The position numbers were made by a program, and so were the translations under genes. The notes under the pieces are model-generated. The model saw only the letters and a list, made by a program, of their open reading frames with translations, ran no database searches and had not been told where the DNA came from. Shown here in pieces: positions 1 through 8,120 of a DNA stretch of 64,000 nt. The stretch spans positions 1-64,000 of the forward strand of contig NZ_FNBB01000009.1 in assembly GCF_900102105.1 (NCBI RefSeq). Direction: 5' to 3'. Source of the DNA: Agrobacterium pusense. Its GTDB lineage: Bacteria > Pseudomonadota > Alphaproteobacteria > Rhizobiales > Rhizobiaceae. The first letter of the stretch is position 1, and the number at the start of each line of letters is the position of its first letter.

Positions 1-114
1 CGCGCGGCAAGTGGATGCACCCAAACACAGTCGAGCACTCCGAAAACAACCCGGCTTCACAAAGTCCCGGATGCGACCGTGGCCCGAAGCCGTGCTTGCC
101 TGTGCCGATCACGT

Positions 115-459
115 CTACGGCTGCTGCCAATGAGGATAGGTCACATAAGCAGTCAACGCTCCTTCTTCGTGAGAGCGGATCGTAACCCTGTCGCCTTTCT
201 GCATGGCGATGATCTCTCCCGGACCTGCCATCACCGTCTTGTGGCTATCGGAAACGGTAATACTTCCTTCCAGGATGACCATCGTGTCGTGTACGGCCAT
301 TGTTTCTTCGAGAATCTGGTTTGGTCCATAACGCCCGAATCCGATAGTGACTGGCCCGCCATGGCGCTGATCGAGGAGGTTGGCGGTGAAAATGTCACCG
401 TCTTGTCCTGGCGAGCGTTCAAATGCTGCATCAGCAATGGCGAATTTATGAATGACCAT
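115..459 (-). CDS. EutQ-like cupin domain protein
   Basis: A 114-residue protein that is essentially one cupin barrel. The run VHDTMVILEGSITV followed by AGPGEIIAMQKGDRVTI matches the barrel strands of the C-terminal half of ethanolamine-utilisation protein EutQ. The start is the ATG at 459 because AAGGAG lies 7 bases upstream; an 18-codon extension to 513 has no such site. No ethanolamine genes are nearby, so the EutQ likeness gives the fold and not the pathway. It ends in HWQQP. Small stand-alone cupins can bind a metal or a small ligand, but the substrate cannot be read from the sequence. It is alone on this strand, with the 3' end of an AraC regulator 228 bp upstream. Confidence 0.7.
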   Translation of the reverse strand: MVIHKFAIADAAFERSPGQDGDIFTANLLDQRHGGPVTIGFGRYGPNQILEETMAVHDTMVILEGSITVSDSHKTVMAGPGEIIAMQKGDRVTIRSHEEGALTAYVTYPHWQQP

Positions 460-687
460 ACATTGTCTCCTTAAAGGTTTTGCCGTGTGTGGAGCCGGTT
501 TGAACCGCAGCACGTGCTTGTGAACTCCGCCGAGAAGCTTCTTGTCTGGCGATAACGCCGAAAATCTTCATTCAGGATGGCAGCGTTGATCATCAACACG
601 CCGAGGGAATAACCGGAATAGGTCTTCAGTGTTCCGTTTTACGATTATTGCTTGCGGAAGGCTTTGGCCTGCCGTTCCCGGAAGAGT

Positions 688-1581
688 TCAGCGCTGCAGG
701 TCGGCGACGGGCGCCGTGCCAAACATGCTCTTATACTCCCGACTGAATTGCGAAGGGCTTGCGTAGCCCACGTCATACGCCACGCGGGAGACATTGGTGC
801 TTCCAGAGGCGAGAAGCTTTCGGGCTTCCAGCAGGCGTATATGACGCTGGAAGGCCAGGGGGCTAAATCCCGTGACAGCCTTGAAGTGCCGGTGAAAAGA
901 GGTGACGCTCATGCCGGACGAGGCCGCCAGCTCGGGAATGACAATCGGTTCGTTGTGATTGGTGGCAAGCCAGTCGGCCGCCGTCTTGAGTTGCTGGAAC
1001 CGGTCGTTTCGCCGTCCGACCTGCCGAAGCGTATCGCCCATCGAGCTTTGCAGCAAACGATAATAGAGCTCGAACTCGTAGTGTGGCGCGAGCGCGCCGA
1101 CGTCATCGGGCGTGGCCAGAAGTCCGACAAGGCGAACAAATGCATCGCCGACAGGTCCGTTCAGATTGTCTGATGCGACCGCACATGTCCAGCGATCCTC
1201 ATGCTTGGGCATGTCGAGCACGACACGCGTGAGCATTCCGATATCGAGATGAAGGCTCATGCCGATGTAGGGAAGCTCTGGCGTCGCGTCAGTCAGCTGG
1301 TGGATATAGGGCAGGCCGAAGGACGATGTCGCGCAGTCGCCCGCCAGCAGTTCGAAACGATTGGCGCCCATGGTCAAAACCTTCGTGCCCCGTAGAACGG
1401 CGTAGAACATCGGCTCGAACACCGCCGGTGTGGGTGGCGTGGTGCGTGTACTTGTCCATAGCGTCAGGCGCGGGACAGGGGTCGGAATGGCAACGGTTCC
1501 CCCCTGACGCTCAACAAAGGGAGCAACGTCCTTCAGCAGTTGGGTGATTGGTTTCACAGAGCCGGCCATCATCTCAGGCAT
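688..1581 (-). CDS. AraC family transcriptional regulator (YqhC-like)
   Basis: 297 residues with an N-terminal AraC_N-type ligand or dimerisation domain (about 15-165) and a C-terminal pair of helix-turn-helix motifs (about 194-297). The second half shows the family hallmarks IPELAASSGMSVTSFHRHFK and VAYDVGYASPSQFSREYK. The layout is that of the YqhC group, which usually controls an adjacent aldehyde or quinone reductase. It is divergent from an SDR and a quinone oxidoreductase across a 172-bp gap, so those genes are the likely targets (inference). No clear Shine-Dalgarno site precedes the first ATG; the Met codons at residues 4 and 5 are alternatives. Confidence 0.85.
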   Translation of the reverse strand: MPEMMAGSVKPITQLLKDVAPFVERQGGTVAIPTPVPRLTLWTSTRTTPPTPAVFEPMFYAVLRGTKVLTMGANRFELLAGDCATSSFGLPYIHQLTDATPELPYIGMSLHLDIGMLTRVVLDMPKHEDRWTCAVASDNLNGPVGDAFVRLVGLLATPDDVGALAPHYEFELYYRLLQSSMGDTLRQVGRRNDRFQQLKTAADWLATNHNEPIVIPELAASSGMSVTSFHRHFKAVTGFSPLAFQRHIRLLEARKLLASGSTNVSRVAYDVGYASPSQFSREYKSMFGTAPVADLQR

Positions 1582-1753
1582 GTAGTGATTTGGAAGGATC
1601 AGGCAAGTCTCTGGGAAGATCGGGCATGTAGCTTTCGCCGTGCCCGCCTATCTTCAGGCTTAACGAATTGAGCTGCCACGATCCCCGGTAATCAGGTGGA
1701 ACATACCTCGAGACCGCGCATCGGGGCGACATGAGATTGAAAGGGTCCGGATT
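1582..1753. promoter_or_regulatory. Divergent promoter region, araC-type regulator / SDR
   Basis: A 172-bp gap between two head-to-head genes must hold both promoters. I see no convincing palindrome. AAAGGG, the only ribosome-binding-like string before the SDR start, lies 9 bases upstream of its ATG. Confidence 0.4.
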
Positions 1754-2494
1754 ATGCAGGAACTGGCTGGAAAGAACGCTCTGGTAACGGGTGGTTCGCG
1801 TGGCATAGGTGCAGCAATTGCGCGCGCTCTTTCTGGGAAGGGAGCGAATGTAGCAATAACCTATGAGCGGTCAGCCGAGAGCGCCGCGCAACTCGTTCGG
1901 GCAATTCAGGCCGCGGGGGGCACGGCCGTCGCGATCCAGGCTGACAGCGCCGATCCGGCCGCAATACAACACGCCGTGGACGAGACGGTCCGGGCTCTGG
2001 GCGGCCTCGACATTCTCGTCAACAATGCCGCGATAGGACGATACAATAATATTGCCGATTTCGCAGTCGAGGATCTCGACGCGTTGCTGGCGGTTAACGT
2101 CCGCGGGCCTGTTCTGGCGTCGAAGGCAGCCATTCCACACCTCAAGGAAGGTGGCCGGATCATAAATATCGGCTCAGCGGGCGCGGATCGCATCGTCGGC
2201 GTCCCCGGTACGGTCTATTATATGACCAAGAGTGCGCTTCAGGCATTCAATCGCGGACTTGCGCGAGAATTGGGTGCTCGGGACATAACGGTCAATCTCG
2301 TTCAGCCGGGATCGACGAACACCGATTCGAATCCCGAGACGGGAGAATCAGCGGACTACCAGCGCAGCCTGAGCGCGCTTGGCCGCTTCAATCAGCCGGA
2401 AGATGTCGCGGCCGCCGTCGCTTTTCTCGCAACGCCTGCCGCCCGGCAGATCACAGGGACGATCCTTACCGTCGACGGCGGCGCGCTTGCGTGA
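1754..2494 (+). CDS. SDR family oxidoreductase (FabG-like)
   Basis: 246 residues, the usual length of a classical short-chain dehydrogenase/reductase. Visible motifs are the dinucleotide-binding glycine motif TGGSRGIG near residue 14, NNAAIG of the central beta strand, a serine in INIGSAGAD, and the catalytic YYMTK with Tyr and Lys. The C-terminus ends TGTILTVDGGALA, as in FabG-type enzymes. It is a soluble NAD(P)-dependent enzyme of unknown substrate. It is followed 163 bp downstream by a quinone oxidoreductase on the same strand and is divergent from an AraC regulator. That grouping suggests a small detoxification or carbonyl-reduction unit (inference). Confidence 0.85.
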   Translation: MQELAGKNALVTGGSRGIGAAIARALSGKGANVAITYERSAESAAQLVRAIQAAGGTAVAIQADSADPAAIQHAVDETVRALGGLDILVNNAAIGRYNNIADFAVEDLDALLAVNVRGPVLASKAAIPHLKEGGRIINIGSAGADRIVGVPGTVYYMTKSALQAFNRGLARELGARDITVNLVQPGSTNTDSNPETGESADYQRSLSALGRFNQPEDVAAAVAFLATPAARQITGTILTVDGGALA

Positions 2495-2657
2495 AAGCGC
2501 ACTGCAGCCGGTGCTTCGCTCGATGAAAATCGGACGGGGCACCGATCGGTAACCGATCTCTGTTGAAAAATCGGCGCAGTCTGCACATCCATTCGTTCGA
2601 ACCGCGAAGCGAAAAAATAGCGTCGCATCATGCTCCCTGCCAGCCAAGGAAAAATAC

Positions 2658-3614
2658 ATGAAAGCCGCAGTTTACGACAACCCCGGTCCTCCGACAGTTT
2701 TGAGATATGCTGATGTGCCCGATCCGGTTTGCGGGCCGGATGATGTGCTTATTGCCGTCGAGGCGATTTCCATTGAAGGCGGCGATCTGATCAATCGCCG
2801 GTCGACACCACAGCAATCCCCGTGGATTGTCGGCTATGCCGCTGCAGGGACCGTGATTTCCGTTGGTAAAAATGTCCGCGACCGGGCGGTCGGCGAAAGG
2901 GTGGCTGCATTCGATATGCAGGGGTCCCATGCGGAACTCTGGTCCGTCCCGGCCTCGCGCACGTGGCTTTTGCCGGAAGGCGTCGGAATGGCACAGGCCG
3001 CGGCCCTGCCGATTTCGTTCGGCACGGCTCAGCATTGTCTGATCACCAAAGGCGGCTTGCAAAAGGCAGAGACAGTTCTGATACAGGCTGCCGCCGGCGG
3101 CGTGGGTCTGGCTGCCGTCCAATTGGCGCGTGACGCGGGCGCGACCGTCATTGCTGCGGCGGGCGGTAGTGAAAGACAGGCACGCCTGCGCGGCCTCGGC
3201 GCATCACATGTCATCGATCGGCTGGAAAAGGATGTCGTTGAGGAGGTTCTCCGGCTGACCGGTGGCATGGGGGCTGACCTCGTCATCGATCCTGTCGGTT
3301 CGACTTTGCAAGCGTCCTTATCCGCTCTCGCGCCCGAGGGTCGCCTCGTGTTCGTCGGGAATGCAGGTGGCGGCAGCCTCCATGCCGATCTCTGGCCGCC
3401 GATGCAGAACAATCAAACGCTGCACGGTGTCTTCATGGGGCCGCTCTTCGAGAGGCCGGCGGTATACGGAACTGTCATCCAGCTTCTCAAGGCCGTGGCC
3501 GAGGGACGCATGGAGGTCGTGATCGACCGCGTGTTTCCGTTGAGCGACGCCTCGATGGCACATGAATATGCGGAGAGAGCCAAGCCGCTTGGCCGCGTCG
3601 TGATGACACCTTGA
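2658..3614 (+). CDS. Zinc-free quinone oxidoreductase-like MDR protein
   Basis: 318 residues of the medium-chain dehydrogenase/reductase superfamily. The N-terminal GroES-like domain (about 1-120) lacks the cysteine cluster that binds structural zinc. The nucleotide-binding domain shows AAAGGVGLAAVQLARDAGAT. This pattern fits the NADPH:quinone oxidoreductase branch. The start ATG has AAGGA 7 bases upstream. It lies downstream of an SDR on the same strand, and both are probably controlled by the divergent AraC regulator (inference). The likely reaction is NADPH-dependent reduction of a quinone or an activated alkene; the substrate is unknown. Confidence 0.8.
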   Translation: MKAAVYDNPGPPTVLRYADVPDPVCGPDDVLIAVEAISIEGGDLINRRSTPQQSPWIVGYAAAGTVISVGKNVRDRAVGERVAAFDMQGSHAELWSVPASRTWLLPEGVGMAQAAALPISFGTAQHCLITKGGLQKAETVLIQAAAGGVGLAAVQLARDAGATVIAAAGGSERQARLRGLGASHVIDRLEKDVVEEVLRLTGGMGADLVIDPVGSTLQASLSALAPEGRLVFVGNAGGGSLHADLWPPMQNNQTLHGVFMGPLFERPAVYGTVIQLLKAVAEGRMEVVIDRVFPLSDASMAHEYAERAKPLGRVVMTP

Positions 3615-3638
3615 GGTTGCTGCCACCCATTCATGCGG

Positions 3639-4523
3639 TCAGGCGCTTGAGCCCTTCCCACTGCCGAAGCACTCGATCAGCATTTCGGTCAGCACCCGGA
3701 CTTTTCTTGCGGGATGCTGACCCGGCGGCCGGACGACATATATCCCGGCCGGGGGTGGAGGATGACCTTTCATCACTTCCACCAGTTCGCCCGCAGCCAG
3801 ATAATTTTTGACGAGGTCGTAAGGCAGCACGGCGACTCCCAATCCGGCCGCCGCGGCGACAGCAAGAGCAACTCCGTTATCGGCCTTGAACTGTCCCTGC
3901 GGACGAACGGTTATCACCCTGTCTCCGTCCATCACCTGCCAGGTTTCCGTGCCTTGCATGAGAGCCTGATGAGCCACAAGTTCTTCGGGTGTTTGCGGCG
4001 AGCCGTGGACCTTGATGTAATCCGGGCTGGCAACAAAAATTCCATAGAGCGGACCGACGCGTCTGGCGACGAGGCTTGAATCCGGAAGGTTCCCGACCCG
4101 GATCGCGCAATCATATCCTTCGGCGATCAGATCCACGAAACGATCAGTGTAGCAGGTCTGGATCTGAAGCTGGGGATAGCGGCGCGCCATTTGCGCAATC
4201 ACGAGCGCGAAATGCGTTGGGCCGAAAGAGAGCGGCGCTGCAATCCGCAGACGCCCGCGAAGCTCACCAGCCGGAAGAATCGTCTCCCGCGCCATATCGA
4301 TGTCGGCTGAAATCCTAGCGGCATAGTCCCGGAAGGTGGCGCCCGCCTCCGTCAGGGAAGCGCCGCGTGTGGACCTGGCCAGAAGCTGAACGCCAAGTTC
4401 AGCCTCAAGCCGCGCCAGCCGCCTGCTGACCATGGACTTGGATATGCCGAGCCGCACTGCGGCCGAAGAGACACCTCCCGCATCTGCAACTTCGACAAAT
4501 GTCCTGATGTTTTCGATATCCAC
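3639..4523 (-). CDS. LysR family transcriptional regulator (CrgA-like)
   Basis: 294 residues from a GTG start at 4523, chosen because GGGGA lies just upstream and the family normally begins at (M)DIENIRTFVEVAD; a GTG eight codons earlier lacks that spacing. The N-terminal winged helix-turn-helix reads SAAVRLGISKSMVSRRLARLE, and residues about 85-290 form the LysR substrate-binding domain, with SFGPTHFALVIAQMARRYP typical of the CrgA subgroup. It is divergent from the isochorismatase-fold hydrolase, which is the probable target. The 3' end is only 24 bp from the convergent quinone oxidoreductase. Confidence 0.85.
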   Translation of the reverse strand: MDIENIRTFVEVADAGGVSSAAVRLGISKSMVSRRLARLEAELGVQLLARSTRGASLTEAGATFRDYAARISADIDMARETILPAGELRGRLRIAAPLSFGPTHFALVIAQMARRYPQLQIQTCYTDRFVDLIAEGYDCAIRVGNLPDSSLVARRVGPLYGIFVASPDYIKVHGSPQTPEELVAHQALMQGTETWQVMDGDRVITVRPQGQFKADNGVALAVAAAAGLGVAVLPYDLVKNYLAAGELVEVMKGHPPPPAGIYVVRPPGQHPARKVRVLTEMLIECFGSGKGSSA

Positions 4524-4674
4524 TCTGCGTTCCCCATTCTGCAACACAGCTCAACGCTGACAAGGACTACCGCATCATAAACAGGAATGACAAGTTTCCT
4601 CCCGCGGCAACGCCCGAAGGGATGCAGGTCCCTTGCGCAAGCGCCTCGATAAACCGCCAACACAGGATGAACCC
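4524..4674. promoter_or_regulatory. Divergent promoter region, LysR regulator / hydrolase
   Basis: A 151-bp gap between head-to-head LysR and hydrolase genes, the standard place for a LysR box. I found no perfect T-N11-A palindrome that I would defend, so only the location is claimed. Confidence 0.35.
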
Positions 4675-5334
4675 ATGACCTTTCGTAACGGCCTTGATTC
4701 ACTTCTCCGCCCCGAAGATTCCGTCCTCGTTCTGATTGATCATCAGCCCTATCAGCTCGCAAACCTGAACAGCCACGATCCGCAGGCTGTGGTCAATCTC
4801 ACGACGGCGCTGGCGAAGCTGGCCAAAGCCTTCGATGTTCCGACTGTCCTCACCAGCGTAATTGCGGCACGCGGCGGACTTCTCTTCAAGCAGATCACCG
4901 ACGTGTTTCCTGATCAGCAAGTCATCGATCGCACCTGGGTGAACACCTGGCAGGACGAGAATGTAGTGAACGTTGTCAAGGCGACCGGCCGCAAGCAGCT
5001 GATCATTGCCGGACTGTGGACCGAAGTCTGCGTTGCAATGCCCGTGATCCAGGCCGCCGGCGAAGGCTGGGACGTGACCGTGATTACCGACGCATCCGGC
5101 GGGATTTCGAAGGAATCTCATGAAGTTGCCATCCAGCGTATGATCGCGGCGGGCGCAAATGTGATGACGGTAATGGCGCTTGCGGGTGAATGGCAACGCG
5201 ATTGGGCCCGCACCGAGCATGTTGAGGAGCTGACCGAAATTCTCATCCAGCACTTCGGCGGCAGCGGCATCGCCTATCTCTGGGAGCAGCAGTTGCTCAA
5301 CACGCCGGCGCCGTCCACCAAGGGCGGCCACTAA
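4675..5334 (+). CDS. Isochorismatase-fold hydrolase, YcaC family
   Basis: 219 residues with the cysteine-hydrolase fold. VLIDHQPYQL near the N-terminus supplies the catalytic Asp, and AGLWTEVCVAMPVIQAAGEG carries the nucleophilic Cys in the position used by YcaC and related amidohydrolases. The length agrees with E. coli YcaC (about 208). The start ATG is preceded by AGGATG; a 14-codon upstream extension has no site. YcaC itself has no firmly assigned substrate, so only hydrolase or amidase is proposed. It is divergently transcribed from a LysR regulator and is single in its transcription unit. Confidence 0.85.
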   Translation: MTFRNGLDSLLRPEDSVLVLIDHQPYQLANLNSHDPQAVVNLTTALAKLAKAFDVPTVLTSVIAARGGLLFKQITDVFPDQQVIDRTWVNTWQDENVVNVVKATGRKQLIIAGLWTEVCVAMPVIQAAGEGWDVTVITDASGGISKESHEVAIQRMIAAGANVMTVMALAGEWQRDWARTEHVEELTEILIQHFGGSGIAYLWEQQLLNTPAPSTKGGH

Positions 5335-5518
5335 CATAGAGCGGGATGTTGGGGTGGGGGACGGAGAGCTGCGGAAGGCCCACCGTCGCAAGCTTCTTCA
5401 TCCCAGCCCTGCATCCGCATTGCACGAGAAATCCGTCCGTGGCGAGTTTCGTCATGAAGCTGTTACCGAAAGGGACGCTTACCCATGGTGCGGGGCCGCG
5501 GGCAGGAGCTTAAAAGGT

Positions 5519-5548
5519 GCCCGTTGCATCACGGGTGGCGCAACGGGC
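5519..5548. terminator. Hairpin between convergent genes
   Basis: Perfect 9-bp arms GCCCGTTGC / GCAACGGGC enclose a 12-base loop. It lies between the 3' ends of the YcaC-type hydrolase and the Lrp regulator. There is no T-run on either strand, so it is a poor intrinsic terminator but may act in both directions or protect 3' ends. Confidence 0.4.
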
Positions 5549-5553
5549 GCTTA

Positions 5554-5581
5554 TCCGACCTACAAGTGTTTTCAGGTCGGA
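5554..5581 (-). terminator. Hairpin overlapping the Lrp stop codon
   Basis: Perfect 8-bp arms TCCGACCT / AGGTCGGA with a 12-base loop span the stop codon of the Lrp-type gene. No T-run follows. Together with the neighbouring hairpin it gives a double stem-loop at this convergent junction. Confidence 0.4.
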
Positions 5582-6063
5582 CGAGACGGAGGCTCGGTAT
5601 CTGGCACGACCGACAAGGTGTGCTTGAGACATTTGAGTGCAAAGCAGGAGCGCGAATGGCGCACGCCCTCGATCTTGTAGAGCTTGCGGCGCAGAAATTG
5701 CTCGTAACCTGCGGTTCCCGCCACCGCGACCTTGATGAGATAATCATATTCGCCGGTGGTCAGATAAGCTTCCAGCACCTCTGGAAGAGCCGCCATGGCT
5801 TCGCCGAAACGTTCCAGAACCTCATCATCGTGGCGCTCCAGCATGACCTCGATGATTACCGTCTCGGTCAAGCCTAGCTGCGCCTGATCGAGAATTGCCG
5901 TATAGCCGCGGATAACACCTTCCTCTTCCAGCCGCTTGACTCGCTGCCAGCAGGGGCTGGGTGAAAGTCCCACCTTCTCGGATAGTTCCGTATTGCTCAG
6001 CCTGCCGTTTTCCAGCAGGGCGCGGAGTATTTTGCGGTCGATCCTGTCGAGCGGCTTCGTCAT
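5572..6063 (-). CDS. Lrp/AsnC family transcriptional regulator
   Basis: 163 residues. The N-terminal helix-turn-helix is DRIDRKILRALLENGRLSNT followed by the recognition segment KVGLSPSPCWQRVKRLEEEG, and residues about 75-150 form the RAM effector-binding domain (AYLTTGEYDYLIKV). The ATG at 6063 is favoured because GGAGAG lies just upstream and the family starts close to this point; 64 further codons upstream are open but unlike the family. It is divergent from the two PPC-domain genes, and a palindrome sits in the shared gap. It is probably an amino-acid or metabolite-responsive local regulator of them (inference). Confidence 0.87.
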   Translation of the reverse strand: MTKPLDRIDRKILRALLENGRLSNTELSEKVGLSPSPCWQRVKRLEEEGVIRGYTAILDQAQLGLTETVIIEVMLERHDDEVLERFGEAMAALPEVLEAYLTTGEYDYLIKVAVAGTAGYEQFLRRKLYKIEGVRHSRSCFALKCLKHTLSVVPDTEPPSRPT

Positions 6064-6184
6064 GCCGGTCTCTCCCAAACATGCAGCAAAAAAATCTGCC
6101 GCCGATCCGTCGGCGTGCGAAAGAAGTGTTTTGGTTTCGATGCTTTGGCTGCGCCATTCGAAAGCACCTTCGGCTGGTTTTTTA

Positions 6185-6203
6185 GTACCGTACTGCATGG
6201 TAC
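6185..6203. promoter_or_regulatory. Candidate Lrp operator
   Basis: Inverted repeat GTACC - 9 nt - GGTAC with perfect arms, 21 bases upstream of the first PPC gene and in the gap shared with the Lrp-type regulator. Lrp/AsnC proteins bind imperfect palindromes of about this length. Assignment is by position and symmetry only. Confidence 0.4.
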
Positions 6204-6224
6204 AGGCAGCAGGGAGGAGCGGGC

Positions 6225-6791
6225 ATGGCACCGATATCGCAGCAGCATTTTCCAAGACCCAGGACGTTGATCCATCCCGGTATTTCCGCGCCTGTGCGCA
6301 TCAACAGCCTGCGCTCGCCCTCGGCGCGCCATGTCCGGCTGTTCATCAAGCCGGGGCGCAGCCTTTACGACGGCATCGTTCAGCCGCTTGCGGGGGAAGG
6401 CATTGAAAGCGCCTCCCTGACCATACTCGGAGGGAACTTCGATGGATTGTCCTATTGCGTTGCTCCGCCTGATCCATCCGGCAACGCCGTCATCGCTTAT
6501 ACGAAGCCCATCGACGCCGGTGCGGCGTGGCTCATCTTCGGCAACGCCACGCTCGGGCGCAGCATGAAGGGCGAGCCGATCGTGCATTGCCATGCCGCCA
6601 TGCGAACGGCGGCGGGTTTGGTCAGGGGCGGTCATTTGCTGACAGAATCCTGCATTGTCGGCGAGGGTGGCATTTCCGCGCTTGTGACCTCGCTCGACAG
6701 TTTTCTGTTGCAACAGTCTTTCGATCCAGAAACGAATATTCCCCTTCTTCAACCGAAAAATCGCATGGAGCGCGCCGATGAACATGCATGA
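6225..6791 (+). CDS. PPC/DUF296-domain protein, first half of a split pair
   Basis: 188 residues with one PPC (DUF296) alpha/beta domain, about 30-165. The motif IVHCHAAM carries the His-X-His pair that binds metal in bacterial PPC proteins, and GGHLLTESCIVGEGG follows as in the family. The start has GGAGG 8 bases upstream. It aligns along its length with the first domain of the fused protein at 7236-8120 (shared features: HxH segment, GHLL, and D-P/E-ETN-PL). The next gene starts 14 bases before this one ends. Bacterial PPC proteins have no general function assigned; a metal-dependent or ligand-binding role in the adjoining pathway is inferred. Confidence 0.75.
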   Translation: MAPISQQHFPRPRTLIHPGISAPVRINSLRSPSARHVRLFIKPGRSLYDGIVQPLAGEGIESASLTILGGNFDGLSYCVAPPDPSGNAVIAYTKPIDAGAAWLIFGNATLGRSMKGEPIVHCHAAMRTAAGLVRGGHLLTESCIVGEGGISALVTSLDSFLLQQSFDPETNIPLLQPKNRMERADEHA

Positions 6792-7185
6792 TATTGTCGA
6801 ATCCGGTTCCATGGGACGCGTGGCCTATGCCCGCATAGCCCCCAATGAAGATCTTGTGCTCGGCGTCGAGAAACTGTGCCTGGCCGAGGGCTTCCGCAAT
6901 GCCTTCGTGCGCGGTGCGCTGGGCAGCCTGGTGGATGCGTGCCTCGGCACCCGCAGCGGCGATTTTCTGCAGATAAGCGGCCCCGCCGTTGAAATCGTTT
7001 CGATAGCCGGCGAAGTACGCGCCCAGCCTGATGGCTCGTTGCGCGCTGCGCTGACCGGCGTTGTGGCCGATACGGAGGGTGCGGTTTACGGCGGCCCCTT
7101 CATCGCAGGCGCCAACCCTGTCTGCATGACTTTCGAGGTGACGCTGGAGGAATGGCTGCCGACGGAAAAATCGCAAGCGGCGTGA
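6778..7185 (+). CDS. PPC/DUF296-domain protein, second half of a split pair
   Basis: 135 residues forming a second PPC-type domain. It lacks the His-X-His motif of its upstream partner but keeps a distinctive C-terminal block, GANPVCMTFEVTLEEWL, that matches GKNPVCVTFELLL at the end of the fused protein encoded opposite. RGALGSLVDACL corresponds to NGIGSLIGADY. The gene overlaps the preceding one by 14 bases in a different frame, so the two products are probably translated together and form a hetero-oligomer equivalent to the single-chain version (inference). Confidence 0.72.
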   Translation: MNMHDIVESGSMGRVAYARIAPNEDLVLGVEKLCLAEGFRNAFVRGALGSLVDACLGTRSGDFLQISGPAVEIVSIAGEVRAQPDGSLRAALTGVVADTEGAVYGGPFIAGANPVCMTFEVTLEEWLPTEKSQAA

Positions 7186-7235
7186 ACAAAATGGGACGAG
7201 CAGGGGCGCCGTGTCGCCAAACGTCCCTGCGCCGC

Positions 7236-8120
7236 TCAAGCTGCGGCCTCACGTTTCTCCGTCAGAAGAAGTTCGAAGGTGACGCAAACGGGGTTTTTGC
7301 CGCGCACCAACCGCCCGCCGCTGATGTGGCGGGTGAGATCGACCATCGCAATATCCAGCGCCGTGCGTTCACTGTCGGAGCTGATATGACCTGCGCGGAT
7401 AAGGATTTCGCTGGCGTAGGCGGTAATGGTCGTTCCGTCATCGTAGTCCGCGCCAATAAGGCTTCCAATGCCATTGACATCGGCTTCCGGCAGGCCGAAT
7501 TCCGTGCAGGCCGCTTCGAGGGCGAGGCAGACGTCGGTGTTAGGCCGGACAGTGCATAAAAGCGCCCTCAGTCCCGCATCCTGATGCCTACGCGGCCGGG
7601 GGATGGGTGTGAAAAGCGGAAAATTCGTTTCCTCATCCTGCCGAGCGTCGAGGATCGCTCCGTCAAGCGCCAGCGCCTCAAATTGTATTTCTTGGGCAAA
7701 TTCGGCTTCGAAGGGAAGCAGATGTCCCATGGAGACGACGCCCTGAGCATTTTTCCACGAACCATGGCAGTGCAGAAACGGCTGGCCATCGCGCCGTCCC
7801 ATATGAAGGCCGGCATCGATGATCGTGCCCTCAGGCATGGAAAAGGTTTCGCTGTACCAGGCCGCATGGGAGGCATCAGGAGCGGCCGCGGGCATAACGT
7901 ATTCCAGCCGCTTCATCGGCACGTTTTTCAGCCTGATGTAGCCACCTTCGAAACCCCGTTCCGCAAAGGCAGCGGCAATCGCATCGTTGACGCACATGCC
8001 GGCCCGGACGGTTAACGTGACGGGATGGGCACGGCAGCCGATGGCGCGAAAGCGCTCGGGTGTCTCCGGCCCGGGGTGGACGATGCTGCGCGGAAGCGCT
8101 GCCTGTGCCATCGGCGTCAT
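7236..8120 (-). CDS. Tandem PPC/DUF296-domain protein (fused)
   Basis: 294 residues with two PPC-type domains in one chain: domain 1 at about 25-165 with the metal-type motif FLHCHGSW, and domain 2 at about 180-290 without histidines but ending GKNPVCVTFELLL. It is the last gene of the eight-gene minus-strand operon and overlaps the upstream SDR by 4 bases (ATGA). It is the fused counterpart of the two separate plus-strand genes that converge on it 50 bp away. No enzymatic activity can be claimed. Its place at the end of a CoA-ligase/thiolase operon suggests a role in handling the pathway substrate or in sensing it. Confidence 0.75.
   Translation of the reverse strand: MTPMAQAALPRSIVHPGPETPERFRAIGCRAHPVTLTVRAGMCVNDAIAAAFAERGFEGGYIRLKNVPMKRLEYVMPAAAPDASHAAWYSETFSMPEGTIIDAGLHMGRRDGQPFLHCHGSWKNAQGVVSMGHLLPFEAEFAQEIQFEALALDGAILDARQDEETNFPLFTPIPRPRRHQDAGLRALLCTVRPNTDVCLALEAACTEFGLPEADVNGIGSLIGADYDDGTTITAYASEILIRAGHISSDSERTALDIAMVDLTRHISGGRLVRGKNPVCVTFELLLTEKREAAA

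Noticed and set aside
1-114. Partial gene at the left edge
   Set aside because: No frame on either strand in these 114 bases shows a recognisable protein; too short to judge.
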